NCBI RefSeq assembly: GCF_024380015.1 | Contig: NZ_CP101509.1 | Location: 868,001 to 932,000 of the forward strand | From: Photobacterium atrarenae | Lineage (GTDB): Bacteria; Pseudomonadota; Gammaproteobacteria; Enterobacterales; Vibrionaceae | DNA: 64,000 nt | Direction: 5' to 3' | Shown here: piece after piece, positions 43,530 through 52,885 of the stretch | Layout of the letters: each line of letters opens with the position of its first letter | Position numbering within the stretch: position 1 is the first letter of the stretch | Program-made: the position numbers and the translations under genes | The notes under the pieces: model-generated | What the model was told of the DNA's origin: nothing | The model's input: only the letters and a program-made list of their open reading frames with translations | The model's database searches: none

Positions 43530-45692
43530 ATGACAGATAGAACTCAGTCTGTCGGCATTGGCGTAGAAGCCCGGGTAGACAGAAGTGTCCCCCGGGCTTT
43601 TAACCAGCTGGAGCAGCAAAATAAACGGTTAGGCCGGGACTCTCAGCGTCTGGCGAAGGAAACGCGTCGACTGGGCCAGGACAGCACACAAACCGGGAAC
43701 AAGGTTGGCCGCTTTGGGCGGACTATCCGCCGGGCCGGTGCCGGCGTGAAGAAGTTCACCCGCGATATTGGCGCAGCCATCAAAGAGAGCAACTTACTGC
43801 GCCGCAGTGTCGATAAGCTGGATGAAGGCCTCGATGCTGTCGGAAATCAGTGGACCGCGTTGGCAACCGGTGCGGTCGGCGCGGGCTCAGCAGTGGCTGT
43901 CATGGGGCTGGAAGAACGCTATGAGCGGCTGGGTATTCAGGCCGGGAGATCCCGGGAAGAGATGACCCAGCTGCGCAAGGAGATGTTTGCCACAGCCCAG
44001 CAGAGCGACATCCGGGTTGATCAGGGAGAGACTCTCTCTGCCGTTGAAAAGATTGTCGAGAAAACCGGTGATCTTGAATTTGCCAAGGAGAACATGGCCA
44101 ACATTGGTCGGGTGATGCAGGCAACCGGTGCCGCGGGCCTGGATGTCGGGGAGATGTTTGCCGACATGTCGACCAAGTTCGGCCTGAAGAACAGCGAGGA
44201 TGTCCTGGCCGCGATCGACACCCTGGTGGTGCAGGGCAAAGCCGGGGCATTCACACTGCAGAACCTGGCGGCGGAAGGGGCCGCGGTTTCTGCGGCATAT
44301 GCCGCGATGGGCCGTACCGGACCGAAAGCGGTACAGGAAATGGGAGCTTTGCTGCAGATCTCCCGGATGGGCTCAGGCTCTGCGGCAGAAGCTGCGAGTG
44401 CGATGGAATCGGTGCTGGCAGATATCACAGCGAACTTTGCGGACATTGAAGAGCTGGGCATTCAGGTGTTTGATGAAGAAGCACTTGCCCGGGGCGAGAA
44501 GAAATTCCGCGATATCCCGACGTTGCTGAAAGAGATCATGGACGTCACCGGCTCAGACATAACCGAATACAGTCAGCTGTTTGGTGATGAAGCCATGCGA
44601 TTAATGAAAGTGCTGTCCAGCGATGATGGTAAAGCTAGCTTTGATTCCTTCCTCGGGATTTATGGTGATGGTACCGCCGTTCTCCAGGACTCCGCGCGAG
44701 CCGCTCAAACCGCCAATGCAGCTATGATGAGCCTGAAAACAGCCTGGTTTAGCTTTGCTGATGAAAACCTGGCCGCGCCGATTGCGAGCCTGGCTGATGC
44801 GATTAACAGCCTTGACCCGGAAACGCTGCAAACAACTCTGAAGGTCGCCACCGGTGTGGGTGGTGCACTGGCTGCTGCCTGGGCTGGGAGGAAAGCCTGG
44901 AAGATGGGTAAAAGCGTTGCCGGATTCTTCCGTGGCGGTGGCACTGACGGGGAGTCAGCACCAGGCTTACCCGGCGGTGAAGACGTGTCGAAGGTGTATG
45001 TTACCAACATGCCGGATTCGGGCTTGGGTGGCGGTACCGATACACCGCGCCGTAAAAAGCGATACGGGCGACGCCGCGGGCAGCGCCGGACTGGCGTAGG
45101 AAAATCGTTGATGCCTCCGCGCTCACCAGGCGCATCAATCCTGAAAGGTCCGGGCATGAAGAGTATTGGCCGTCGTCTGCCATACATCGGTGCCCTGTTA
45201 GGTGCGGTTGATGTTGGCAGTACCTTGCTGGATGGTTCGCTCTCCGGCGCCGAGAAAGCGACAGAAGTCGGTGGTTCGGTCGGCAACATGGGCGGTATGG
45301 CCGCCGGCGCGATGGCCGGTGCTGCGTTGGGCTCAGTTGTGCCGGTTGTGGGGACTGCATTAGGTGGCGTGATTGGCTCCGTATTGGGTGGCTTCGGCGG
45401 CGATGTGGTCGGGCGCTGGGTCGGTGGTTGGATGGGCGGCAGCGACAAAGCCAAGCCAGGCGATGCCATTCAAAAAGCAGAGCAGGCCAGCCCGCAGATA
45501 ACACAGCAAACCACCAAGGCGATCAGCACCAACCAACAAAGCACGCAGGAAATCACCCTTGCCCCGGTATTCAACATTCAGGGGGAGGTAAGCGACGGCC
45601 AGATCGCCAAGCTGGAGCAGATGGTGCTGAACCTCAGCAAGAAGGTTAACAAGCAACAGGGCAGGGTGACAGGCCCGGCGTTTGCGGACTAA
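43530..45692 (+). CDS. T: Tape measure protein T
   Basis: 720 residues: N-terminal helical part (about 1-90, basic), TP901-type tape-measure domain (about 130-400, with AAGLDVGEMFADM, NLAAEGAAVSAAYAAMGR), two hydrophobic segments, and a Gly/Ala-rich stretch (545-630). It fixes tail length; at roughly 1.5 angstrom per residue this predicts a tail near 100 nm. The gene follows E+E' directly. Confidence 0.9.
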   Translation: MTDRTQSVGIGVEARVDRSVPRAFNQLEQQNKRLGRDSQRLAKETRRLGQDSTQTGNKVGRFGRTIRRAGAGVKKFTRDIGAAIKESNLLRRSVDKLDEGLDAVGNQWTALATGAVGAGSAVAVMGLEERYERLGIQAGRSREEMTQLRKEMFATAQQSDIRVDQGETLSAVEKIVEKTGDLEFAKENMANIGRVMQATGAAGLDVGEMFADMSTKFGLKNSEDVLAAIDTLVVQGKAGAFTLQNLAAEGAAVSAAYAAMGRTGPKAVQEMGALLQISRMGSGSAAEAASAMESVLADITANFADIEELGIQVFDEEALARGEKKFRDIPTLLKEIMDVTGSDITEYSQLFGDEAMRLMKVLSSDDGKASFDSFLGIYGDGTAVLQDSARAAQTANAAMMSLKTAWFSFADENLAAPIASLADAINSLDPETLQTTLKVATGVGGALAAAWAGRKAWKMGKSVAGFFRGGGTDGESAPGLPGGEDVSKVYVTNMPDSGLGGGTDTPRRKKRYGRRRGQRRTGVGKSLMPPRSPGASILKGPGMKSIGRRLPYIGALLGAVDVGSTLLDGSLSGAEKATEVGGSVGNMGGMAAGAMAGAALGSVVPVVGTALGGVIGSVLGGFGGDVVGRWVGGWMGGSDKAKPGDAIQKAEQASPQITQQTTKAISTNQQSTQEITLAPVFNIQGEVSDGQIAKLEQMVLNLSKKVNKQQGRVTGPAFAD

Positions 45693-45701
45693 GGAGGACA
45701 C

Positions 45702-46097
45702 ATGGCAGATGTCATGATGGCGCTGGGTGACTACCGATTTTCGATCAATACCGCTGCGCTGCAGAACATTAGCGAAACGCACAGCTGGCGTTGGGCGGAT
45801 CATAACGTGGCCGGCAGCAAACCCAAATCTCAATTTATCGGCGCTGACCTGTCGGCGATTCGTCTGCAGGGAACGATTTATCCGCACTTTCGGGGCGGCC
45901 TGGCGCAGACCGACAAGATGAAAGCCGAAGCGGATAAGGGGGAGCCCCTGCGCATGGTGGATGGCCTGGGGAAAGATTGGGGCCTGTGGACGGTGCGCCA
46001 GTTGCAGGTTGAGAAATCCCAGCTCTGGACCAAGGGCGTGGCCCGGAAAATAGAATTCACGCTGGAAATCAAAGAGTACCCGCAGGAGCAGGCATGA
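45702..46097 (+). CDS. U: Tail protein U
   Basis: 131 residues, with MALGDYRFSINTAALQ and LQGTIYPHFRGGLAQ of the P2 gpU type. It is a tail-tip or completion component. It overlaps gene X by four bases. Confidence 0.88.
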   Translation: MADVMMALGDYRFSINTAALQNISETHSWRWADHNVAGSKPKSQFIGADLSAIRLQGTIYPHFRGGLAQTDKMKAEADKGEPLRMVDGLGKDWGLWTVRQLQVEKSQLWTKGVARKIEFTLEIKEYPQEQA

Positions 46098-46300
46098 CAA
46101 CCTACATCACCAAAGACGGCGATCAGATTGATGATATCGCCTACCGCTATTACAACGGCCAACCCGGCGCTTATGAGGCTGTGTTGGCGGCCAATCGCGG
46201 CCTTTCTTCCCTGCCGCATCCGCTGCAAGCCGGGATTGAAATCTTCCTGCCCAAGCTTGAGGAGCCAACGGCAGACGAGGAGATCAGCCTGTGGGATTAG
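46094..46300 (+). CDS. X: Tail protein X
   Basis: 68 residues with the LysM-like pattern DQIDDIAYRYYNG...LAANRGLSSLPHPLQAGIEIFLP in part, as in P2 gpX. It binds the tail or peptidoglycan region. It overlaps the start of gene D. Confidence 0.88.
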   Translation: MTTYITKDGDQIDDIAYRYYNGQPGAYEAVLAANRGLSSLPHPLQAGIEIFLPKLEEPTADEEISLWD

Positions 46301-47130
46301 CTGCTTACAAAATCGTTGCCGACGGTAAAGACATCACGGACATCATCCGGCCCCTGTTCGTCAGCCTGACCATTACCGATGAAGCCGGTAAGAACAGCGA
46401 CAGTTTCAGCTTGACGCTGGTTGATGACGGCAAAATTGCCTTCCCGAAAAGTGAAGCGACGCTACAAATCGCGACGGGCCGGAGTGGTGAAAAATTGCAG
46501 GAGCGGGGATCCTTCACCGTGAACTCGGTGAAGCTGGTGAGCCCCGAAAACCTGATCGTGCTCTCCGGGGATGCGGCCAACCTGTCGGGTGAATTCAAAA
46601 ACCAACGGGATTACACCTGGGAGAATGTCACCCTCAAGGCGCTGGTTGAAACTGTCGCGGGTCGCTGCGGCTATCAGCCGGCAGTGTCAGATGTGTATGC
46701 CGGCACCACCATCACGCACCGCCTGCAGACCGGGCAAAGCGATGCCGACTTGCTGACTGAGCTGGCAAACGAGCACAACGCCACGATGAAAGTTGCCAAG
46801 GAAAAGCTGATCTTCTTCCCCCGGGGAGACAACCAAACCGTCAGCGGGAAAACCCTGCCGCCGCTCCCCTTGCACCTGAGTGATGAAGTGAAAGCCGAGA
46901 TCACCCTCAGCGGCGCCGCCAAGTACAAGGCCGTGGTTGCCAAGTGGCATGATGCGGATACCGCACAAACCAACAGCGTGCGGGTTGGTGAGGGCGAAGG
47001 TAAGGCCAAGCACCTCAACATCGCTTACCCGGATGAAGCCAGTGCCCGGGCCGCAGCAGAAGCGGCGCTCTACGAAGCCCAGCGCGCCGAATACCAGTTG
47101 GAAATCAGCGGTAGATTTCAAGGTAGTTGA
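46291..47130 (+). pseudogene. D: Late control protein D, 5' part, interrupted by an IS3-family element
   Basis: From a GTG, about 271 residues of gpD (KIVADGKDITDIIRPLF; the beta-rich centre; AKHLNIAYPDEASARAAAEAALYEA in part) before the IS begins at 47128, where the frame stops. The 3' part continues at about 48790-48980. gpD is a baseplate hub protein needed for tail assembly in P2-like phages, so this break should abolish infectious particles. Confidence 0.85.
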
Positions 47131-47143
47131 CCAGATTCTCTAA

Positions 47144-48250
47144 TTAAGCGGCTCTTTTTTGACCGCCTTGTTGGTTGTTATCTGCCCTTTCAGGGTTTAG
47201 TGTTACCGCGCCGATCGGTGACCAGTCTCGAGTATCCTTAGCCCAACGCTCAGGGTGTTTGGCTTTTGCCAACTGATAAACAGTATGTCGCTTCGCCAAC
47301 ACCTTGGCATCCAGGTTGCGGTGCCTCTCCGCGGGCGTCACGAACTTAATCGCACTGTGGCGGTGCTCGTTGTTGTACCAGTTTACAAAGTTCAGCATCC
47401 ATTCACGTGTTGCTGCCAGATCCTTGAAACCATGCGCTGGATAATCCGGGCGGTACTTAGTGGTACGGAACAATGACTCTGAGTAAGCGTTGTCATTGCT
47501 GACGCCGGGACGGTTAAACGATGTACTGATGCCCATTTCGTCTAACTTTGCGCGCAAGGTCAGTGACTTCATTGGCGCTCCGTTGTCTGAGTGCAGATAA
47601 CGCGGTTTTACAAAGCAGCGTTCACTGAATGTCGCGCGCTCAATCAACTGAGAAGCTAGCGCACCACATTCACGGTCATGGACTTCCCAGCCAACGATCT
47701 TGCGACTGTAAATGTCAATGACCATATAGAGATACCAGTACAGGCCGCGGACATTCGATGGCAGGTAACTAATATCCCAAGTCCAGATCTCATTGGGCTT
47801 CGTCGCTACATGAGAGACTGGCTCCGTGGCGGGCTTGTGTGGTTTTGCCCGTCCTCGGTGGTGTAATTGATCATTGGCTTTCAGTACACGATATATGGTT
47901 GATTCACTAGCAATATAGTCTCCCTTATCAGCCAGTCGCGGCACGATTTGGCTGGGTGGTAAACTGGCATATTCAGCGTCATTGCAGACGTCCAGAATGT
48001 GCTGGCGCTCTTGCTTTGACAATTTATTCTTCGGCTCCGGTCGGATAGCCAGAGGGCGAAGATCAGCCAATACATGACCGTTTGACGTACGCCAGCGACG
48101 CAAGGTTCGTTCAGGCACTTGTATAAGTTCAGCTGTCTTGTACTGAGGCGCGCCATTAGCGACAGCTTCATCGAATAGCTGCAGTAACGTCTGGCGCTCA
48201 TCGAGAGGGGTTAGTCGTCCTCGCCCTCGACTCCGTACAAGACGTTGAGC
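47144..48250 (-). CDS. IS3-family transposase, OrfB (reached by frameshift from OrfA)
   Basis: 368 codons in the frame entered by a -1 slip at A6G (48250-48256). It contains the IS3 DDE catalytic residues: Asp in WTWDISYLP, Asp in LHSDNGAP and Glu in SNDNAYSESLF. The rest of the domain ends at 47144 with a TAA. It would act as the OrfAB fusion transposase. Confidence 0.83.
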   Translation of the reverse strand, partial: AQRLVRSRGRGRLTPLDERQTLLQLFDEAVANGAPQYKTAELIQVPERTLRRWRTSNGHVLADLRPLAIRPEPKNKLSKQERQHILDVCNDAEYASLPPSQIVPRLADKGDYIASESTIYRVLKANDQLHHRGRAKPHKPATEPVSHVATKPNEIWTWDISYLPSNVRGLYWYLYMVIDIYSRKIVGWEVHDRECGALASQLIERATFSERCFVKPRYLHSDNGAPMKSLTLRAKLDEMGISTSFNRPGVSNDNAYSESLFRTTKYRPDYPAHGFKDLAATREWMLNFVNWYNNEHRHSAIKFVTPAERHRNLDAKVLAKRHTVYQLAKAKHPERWAKDTRDWSPIGAVTLNPERADNNQQGGQKRAA

Positions 48251-48711
48251 TTTTTTGACAGCACCAGCAGCGCAGCCGTTTCAGCAAGTGCTTTGTCTTT
48301 GCGGCGCAGTTCTGTTTCCAGTTTGCGGATGCGCTTTTTATCCGCTTTACGTTCAGTCTGCTCAGTTTTCTTGGACTGTTCAGCTTGAGCTGCGCCACTG
48401 ATACAAGCGAGTTTCCATGCTTTAACTTGCTCGGGATACAGGCCTTTTTCACGGCAATATTGACTAAGTTCTGTTTCTGACAGACTGGCGGTTTCGATGA
48501 CGGTGGCGAACTTGGCTTCTGCCGACCATTGTTCAGAGTTTTTTTCACTACCTGGCACAGGTTTACCTTCGGAACGGAGTTTACTGCGCCAATTGTACAA
48601 CGTTGCTTCGCTGATGTGTTCTTCCGCGGCGACTTCCGGAATGGTCTTGTTATGCGGTGGCAGTAGCTTCTTTAAAATGGCGGCTTTTCTCTCTTCGGAA
48701 TATCTTGGCAT
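48211..48711 (-). CDS. IS3-family transposase OrfA
   Basis: 166 residues: N-terminal helix-turn-helix (TIPEVAAEEHISEATLYNWRSKL in part), then a leucine-zipper-like coil ending LVLSKKLNVLYG. A slippery A_AAA_AAG heptamer lies at codons TCA AAA AAG near its end, exactly in the OrfA frame, as in IS3-family OrfA/OrfAB expression. Confidence 0.83.
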   Translation of the reverse strand: MPRYSEERKAAILKKLLPPHNKTIPEVAAEEHISEATLYNWRSKLRSEGKPVPGSEKNSEQWSAEAKFATVIETASLSETELSQYCREKGLYPEQVKAWKLACISGAAQAEQSKKTEQTERKADKKRIRKLETELRRKDKALAETAALLVLSKKLNVLYGVEGEDD

Positions 48712-48789
48712 AGTATCCTTCGTTAGCCCTCCATTGCTGGATTTTTGGGCGATTTAAGATCTGGACATCTATCCTGACACCGGGGGTCA

Positions 48790-48980
48790 GCGAGTGCCCC
48801 TTTATTCCCGGCCTGCGAGCGGAGCGCAGTATCAGCCTCAGCGGTCACCTCAGGCCGCAGTTTAACGGTGAGTGGATGTGTGAAAGCGTCACCGAAACCC
48901 TGGATGATAGCGGGAATGTGCTGAGTGGGGTGTTTGTGGTGCCGAAAGGGAAGGAGGGGAGAGTGCCGCGGTTGCGGTAA
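48790..48980 (+). pseudogene. D: Late control protein D, 3' fragment after the IS
   Basis: In the right frame this stretch reads ECPFIPGLRAERSISLSG...GEWMCESVTETLDDSGNVLSG and ends at TAA 48978-48980, which matches the end of gpD. It lacks a start and is cut off from the 5' part by the IS. Confidence 0.75.
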
Positions 48981-49063
48981 GGAAGCTGGAATATATTCTC
49001 CCTAGCTTAATTGCTGTGGGGAACTTTATATTCTAGCTGTTCTCGGAGTCGTCGTCTTTTTCT

Positions 49064-50293
49064 TCATGACTTTTTATTATTTGTGTCATCCAAGCTAAAA
49101 TGTTTATTATGTTTAAGATTATTGATTGATTTCTGATAAAGAGCTATAGTTCTAGGGTTGATATGACCATATGTATCTTGAATGTACCCTAGAGTTGATA
49201 AGTTTAGATGGCTGGTCATGTCTTTAATTTTCCTCATTAATTCTGAGTCAATCAGATGTGAAGATCCTTTTATATGGTCTGGTACTACAGAATTATTTAA
49301 GTCAGATAACTCTCGTAAGTATTCCGGAGTTGAATTATATTTTATCAGGTGGTCAAGGCTTTCGTGTTTATCAGAGTTATCTATTTCTATTAGCCTTCTG
49401 TGTAGTTCTTCACTCTCGCTAGTTACATCTCGAACTTCATTGATTACATCTTCACTAATTTTTTCATGGAGAGCTTCTGTTGCAAGTTGAAGGAATCTTT
49501 CTAGCTTATACATCTGGAACTTATGCTTAGTTTTATCTTGGAACTCTTTAACCAGTTCAGTTCGTGCACCAATAGTCTTTCCATTGAAAATTTGCCACCA
49601 ATCTTCTTTTCTGTCATCGGAGATAAAGACTACACCTTTGTCTTCACTGACAACCTTGTTAGTAATTTGCATCCAGACAATCAAATCACTAAACTGTCGA
49701 CATTGAACTTTGAGTTCTTCACTATCTCCAAACTTTCCTGCATCTTTATAGCTATGTGGACTTTTATTGTCATATATTTCTTTACCATCAGAGATAATTT
49801 TTCTTAGTTCTTCGTCTGAATATGGTTTACCAACGCAACCATCGAAGAGGTCGGCTATTTTATCTTTGATGTCATCATTGGTGATTCTTATTATGTGATT
49901 TTTTTTGTTTTCATAAAGTTCACTACACAGTTCATCAAAGAATGAATTTGCTTTCTCGGATATATCTTTGCTCACAAAAGGGTGCTGGCGTGAATTTTCA
50001 AGGGTTTTTTTTAGGTCATTTATCTTCTTCGTTGTGTTGTCATAGGATTTTTCTTGTTCGCTAATTACGGTTAAGCGATTTTTGAAGAACTCCTCTGCTG
50101 CGCGATGTGGAATCCAAATGCGCTCTCTTATTTTGTTTAATAAATTGAATAATTCAGTTCTTGTTGAGTCGGAATACCGATAGAAGTCTAATAAAATATT
50201 AGCGTCCAAAATAAATAGACAATTATCCCAAACCGAATTTAGGTCTTCATCAGAATTTTTGAAATGTTCAGAAAATAAATTTTTCATCTTCAA
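49064..50293 (-). CDS. PIN-like domain protein (PIN_8 type), prophage cargo
   Basis: 409 residues. An N-terminal PIN-like nuclease region has FILDANILLDFYRYS with its first acidic residues (about 25-40), WIPHRAAEEFFKNRL, and later DLIVWMQI...VVFISDDRKEDWW with the second acidic cluster (about 205-240). The C-terminal half is helical and unassigned. It is strongly AT-rich and on the minus strand between gene D and the repressor, a usual site for cargo expressed in lysogens. PIN-like proteins of this type cut RNA or occur in anti-phage loci; that role is inference. Start at 50293 or 50287. Confidence 0.7.
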   Translation of the reverse strand: MKMKNLFSEHFKNSDEDLNSVWDNCLFILDANILLDFYRYSDSTRTELFNLLNKIRERIWIPHRAAEEFFKNRLTVISEQEKSYDNTTKKINDLKKTLENSRQHPFVSKDISEKANSFFDELCSELYENKKNHIIRITNDDIKDKIADLFDGCVGKPYSDEELRKIISDGKEIYDNKSPHSYKDAGKFGDSEELKVQCRQFSDLIVWMQITNKVVSEDKGVVFISDDRKEDWWQIFNGKTIGARTELVKEFQDKTKHKFQMYKLERFLQLATEALHEKISEDVINEVRDVTSESEELHRRLIEIDNSDKHESLDHLIKYNSTPEYLRELSDLNNSVVPDHIKGSSHLIDSELMRKIKDMTSHLNLSTLGYIQDTYGHINPRTIALYQKSINNLKHNKHFSLDDTNNKKS

Positions 50294-50362
50294 TCAAGCC
50301 ACATGAATATATTATAAACAATCATAGTCTCATGTGGATCATATGTCACTGCGCATTGTTGC

Positions 50363-50677
50363 TTAATTGCCCATCACCCGCATCATCCCCAGCACCGCAT
50401 CCTGTTGCTCTTCCGTTAGCCCTGAGAACAGGGCTAACAGCTCCTGCTCCTTGGCGCCGGTTTTGACCGGGCGCATGGGGGCCTCGCCGGCTAAATACCA
50501 CTCGAGTCGAATATTCAGCAACGAACACAGCCTTTTCGTTTCCCGCAGGGTCCGGGGTTTCCGGTTGGTCGTCTCCCAGGCCTTCACCGTGTGGGGCGAT
50601 TTGTGCATCGCTTTGGCGACCTGATTCCTCGATAACCCAGCTGCTTTCCTTGCTTGTTTCAAACGGATTTTCTTCAT
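50363..50677 (-). CDS. Helix-turn-helix (XRE-type) regulator
   Basis: 104 residues. An N-terminal helix-turn-helix (LKQARKAAGLSRNQVAKAMHKSPHTVKAWE, in part) is followed by RLCSLLNIRLEWYLAG. It sits downstream of the CI-like gene on the same strand, so it is probably expressed in the lysogen as an accessory regulator. Confidence 0.75.
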   Translation of the reverse strand: MKKIRLKQARKAAGLSRNQVAKAMHKSPHTVKAWETTNRKPRTLRETKRLCSLLNIRLEWYLAGEAPMRPVKTGAKEQELLALFSGLTEEQQDAVLGMMRVMGN

Positions 50678-50987
50678 TCAGCGGCGCATCATACAGGCAA
50701 ACTGCGTCAGCTTATTAAAGAGAGCGGATCTGTATCCAGTGGTGCAGTGAGCGGTTACACATTAGCTATATGTGCGTTCTGGCAATTCAACTGCGTAGAT
50801 TTGGCAGTAGAATCACGTTGAAACACAAAAAGCTAATAAAAAGAAAAGGCTAGGAATGATGATGGGATCAGGGAAGGAACGCAGTGAAGATGCGCCAGCA
50901 GATAGGGTGCTATCGCTGGCGCTTGAGAAATTGAAGAGAGTCGCAGCTAGTAAAAAACGCTTATCTAAACTTTCTGTTAGGAAAACA
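50678..50987. other. Gap between the XRE-type gene and the CI-like gene
   Basis: About 310 bases. A plus-strand frame (50856-51095, 79 codons, AGGA upstream) overlaps the end of the repressor gene but matches nothing known and I do not call it. It probably holds the promoter of the XRE-type gene on the minus strand. Confidence 0.35.
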
Positions 50988-51812
50988 TCAGTCGCGAACA
51001 ACATCGATGGCTGTGCGGATACTGTCCGGAGTCAGGTCTTCCGCAGTCAGCCCCAAGCGATCGGCCTGGCGGTAGACGGCAGTGATAACCCGTGACTTCT
51101 GATCGCTGTTGAGGTTCTCGCCCAGCTCATTGGCACAGTCTTCAACCAGTTTGACGACGGCACGCATTAGGTCCAGCTTGACCGTTTCATCGTCAACAGG
51201 TTTGGCTGTGCTTGTTGTTTCTGTTGAATAAAACTGCAGATCGGAGTCCTTCGCCGGTCGATGATTGGCCAGTAATGCATCTTCACTGTCGAATAGGCGG
51301 TAGGTTCCAACCTGCCCTGTTGCGATGGCTTCCTCATCTTCTGGAGAGAGCAGTGGGATCTTGATTTGCTCGCGGTTCGGGAAGTTTCTCAATTCCGCGG
51401 CAAGTTCTTCACTACCTGGGCCGACTAAGATTTCAGTAATTCGATAGTCAATCCATTTGTTATTAAGACCGTACTGTCCAGGCTGTTCAAAAATTAAAAT
51501 GCTTCTGCTACCAAGGCTGCATACATAAACCTGCCAGTGTGGTTCATCTTCAAGCATTTGCTGGACTGTTTCGAAAAGAGAGGTTCCATTGTTTGTCAGC
51601 TCAACATAGAAGGGCATGCCTTTGCCGGTCAGTAACCAGTCAAGGTTAACGTTCTCTGCCCGCCTGATGGCATACAAGAATTTTTCACCGGGAATCCGTC
51701 CTCCGAAAATCCCCGATATAGTCGCGCTGGGAAACCCTAAGCTCTTACCCCATGGAGTTTGCTTTCTATCATAAAGTAAAAATTCGAGACGAGACTCAAA
51801 AGAGTTTTTCAT
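50988..51812 (-). CDS. CI-like prophage repressor
   Basis: 274 residues. The N-terminal part has the bacteriophage CI-repressor helix-turn-helix (GKSLGFPSATISGIFGG, GEKFLYAIRRAENVNLDWLLTGKG), then a linker and C-terminal helical tail. It lacks a clear LexA-type Ser/Lys protease motif, so SOS self-cleavage is uncertain. It is divergent from the early operon; the 130 bases between are the likely operator region. Confidence 0.8.
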   Translation of the reverse strand: MKNSFESRLEFLLYDRKQTPWGKSLGFPSATISGIFGGRIPGEKFLYAIRRAENVNLDWLLTGKGMPFYVELTNNGTSLFETVQQMLEDEPHWQVYVCSLGSRSILIFEQPGQYGLNNKWIDYRITEILVGPGSEELAAELRNFPNREQIKIPLLSPEDEEAIATGQVGTYRLFDSEDALLANHRPAKDSDLQFYSTETTSTAKPVDDETVKLDLMRAVVKLVEDCANELGENLNSDQKSRVITAVYRQADRLGLTAEDLTPDSIRTAIDVVRD

Positions 51813-51942
51813 TATTACCTTCCACGGCTTGAATTGATCAAAAAATGGATCTAGTATTCATCTTGTTCGATAACAAAGTCACTATATGGATTGATTTGTG
51901 AATTTGTTCATGTCTTTGAGTTTAACATAAGGAGATTAATCA
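51813..51942. promoter_or_regulatory. Divergent repressor/early promoter region
   Basis: 130 AT-rich bases between the repressor and the first early gene. Short inverted elements are visible, for example CTTGTT...AACAAAG near 51868-51884 and TGAATTTGTTCA near 51898-51909. These are the likely operator sites for the lysis-lysogeny switch. An AAGGAG lies just before the ATG at 51943. Confidence 0.5.
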
Positions 51943-52149
51943 ATGATAACAACCCGAGGTCTGAATTCAGACATTATTTCTACTCGTGATCTTGATTTAA
52001 GGCTACGGGTTGAACGGTTGGCAACGTTGGAAGAACGAAAGTTGGCACAAATGGCGCGCATTTTGTTGCGTAAAGCGGTGGAGCGTCAGGAAGAAGAGCT
52101 TGGGTTGCCGCCTTTGGATGGGGACGAAATCTCTACAGCTAAAAAGTAA
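51943..52149 (+). CDS. Small early protein, Cro-position regulator
   Basis: 68 residues with a good AAGGAG site. Charged helical sequence (STRDLDLRLRVERLATLEERKLAQMARILLRKAV, in part) that could form a ribbon-helix-helix or coiled dimer. Its place directly opposite the CI-like gene is where phages keep Cro-type regulators. Confidence 0.55.
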   Translation: MITTRGLNSDIISTRDLDLRLRVERLATLEERKLAQMARILLRKAVERQEEELGLPPLDGDEISTAKK

Positions 52150-52278
52150 AAAGCCCTTTCCAGAGGCAACCAGAAAGGGCTCCGGGAAGCTGCGCCACAA
52201 CACTGTTCGGAGGCTACAAGTCTCTTTCAGTGAAGCTAAACAAACTCACCGTAGGGACTAGAGCAGAGGAAGCAACCT

Positions 52279-52298
52279 CTATGCTCACGGCTCACACA
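52279..52298. repeat. Short repeat shared with 59618-59637
   Basis: CTATGCTCACGGCTCACACA here and CTATGCTTTCGGCTCACACA at 59618-59637 agree at 18 of 20 bases, with an AGCAA a few bases upstream in both. Both copies lie in short non-coding gaps of the early operon. Confidence 0.5.
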
Positions 52299-52371
52299 CC
52301 ATTCATCCTTACGGTAGATTGTAGCGCAGCCTCCTGAAAAACAAAACGTATATTCAGAATAGGAGGCTACA

Positions 52372-52857
52372 ATGCCTGGTTCATCTATCGTGGTGCATCA
52401 CGAGGCACCGTTCTACCCGCAAGTTATCACAGCTTGCCACAATACCCTTCGCCAGTTTGGCAACACTGCGGAACTGGAGCGCCAGCTGAATAAGCGCTCT
52501 GGCGTCCTTCCGAATGAAATCAACCCTAAGCAAACCGGACATAAGTTTGGTTTGATGGACGCGATCACCGTCATGACCATTACCGGTGATGTCCAAATCC
52601 TCAGAGCAATCGCTGCTCAGCTGAATTACTCCATTTATTTCCTCGCTGATTATCACGCGATTTCAGATGTTGAGCTGCTCAACAGCTACAGCAACTGGCA
52701 TGCGGAAATCGGGGATGTGAACCGGGAGCTGGCTGCTGCACTGGCCGATGGCGACATCCAGCGCCACGAGTTCGAGCGAATTGAACGAGCATTACAAGAG
52801 TCGTTCGCTGCAGCGCTGGAATTCCTGAACCGTGCGCGTTCACTGGTCGTGGACTAA
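52372..52857 (+). CDS. CP76/CII-like phage regulatory protein
   Basis: 161 residues. Pattern LERQLNKRSGVLPNEINPKQTGHKFGLMDAITVMTITGDVQILRAIAAQL, in part, is the CP76 family, which includes CII-like proteins of P2- and K139-type phages. It likely controls repressor or integrase transcription during the lysogeny decision. First large gene of the rightward operon. Confidence 0.78.
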   Translation: MPGSSIVVHHEAPFYPQVITACHNTLRQFGNTAELERQLNKRSGVLPNEINPKQTGHKFGLMDAITVMTITGDVQILRAIAAQLNYSIYFLADYHAISDVELLNSYSNWHAEIGDVNRELAAALADGDIQRHEFERIERALQESFAAALEFLNRARSLVVD

Positions 52858-52885
52858 TGGAAGGCGAAGCCTGAGGAGGTATGCC

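Larger units (their letters stand above)
47128..48767. mobile_element. IS3-family insertion sequence in gene D
   Basis: About 1.64 kb with transposase genes on the minus strand. Ends form an imperfect inverted repeat: TGACCAGATTCTCT at the left, and TGTCCAGATCT at the right when read inwards. No clear target-site duplication is seen and some bases of gene D seem lost at the right, so a small deletion may have gone with the insertion. Confidence 0.75.

Noticed and set aside
48768..48789. Extension of the IS to the TGACACCGGGGGTCA segment
   Set aside because: It would give ends that start with the same four bases, but the longer matching inverted repeat ends at 48767; left open as a possible scar.
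50856..51095. Plus-strand frame of 79 codons with AGGA upstream
   Set aside because: It overlaps the 3' end of the repressor gene on the other strand and matches nothing; kept only as a note in the gap entry.
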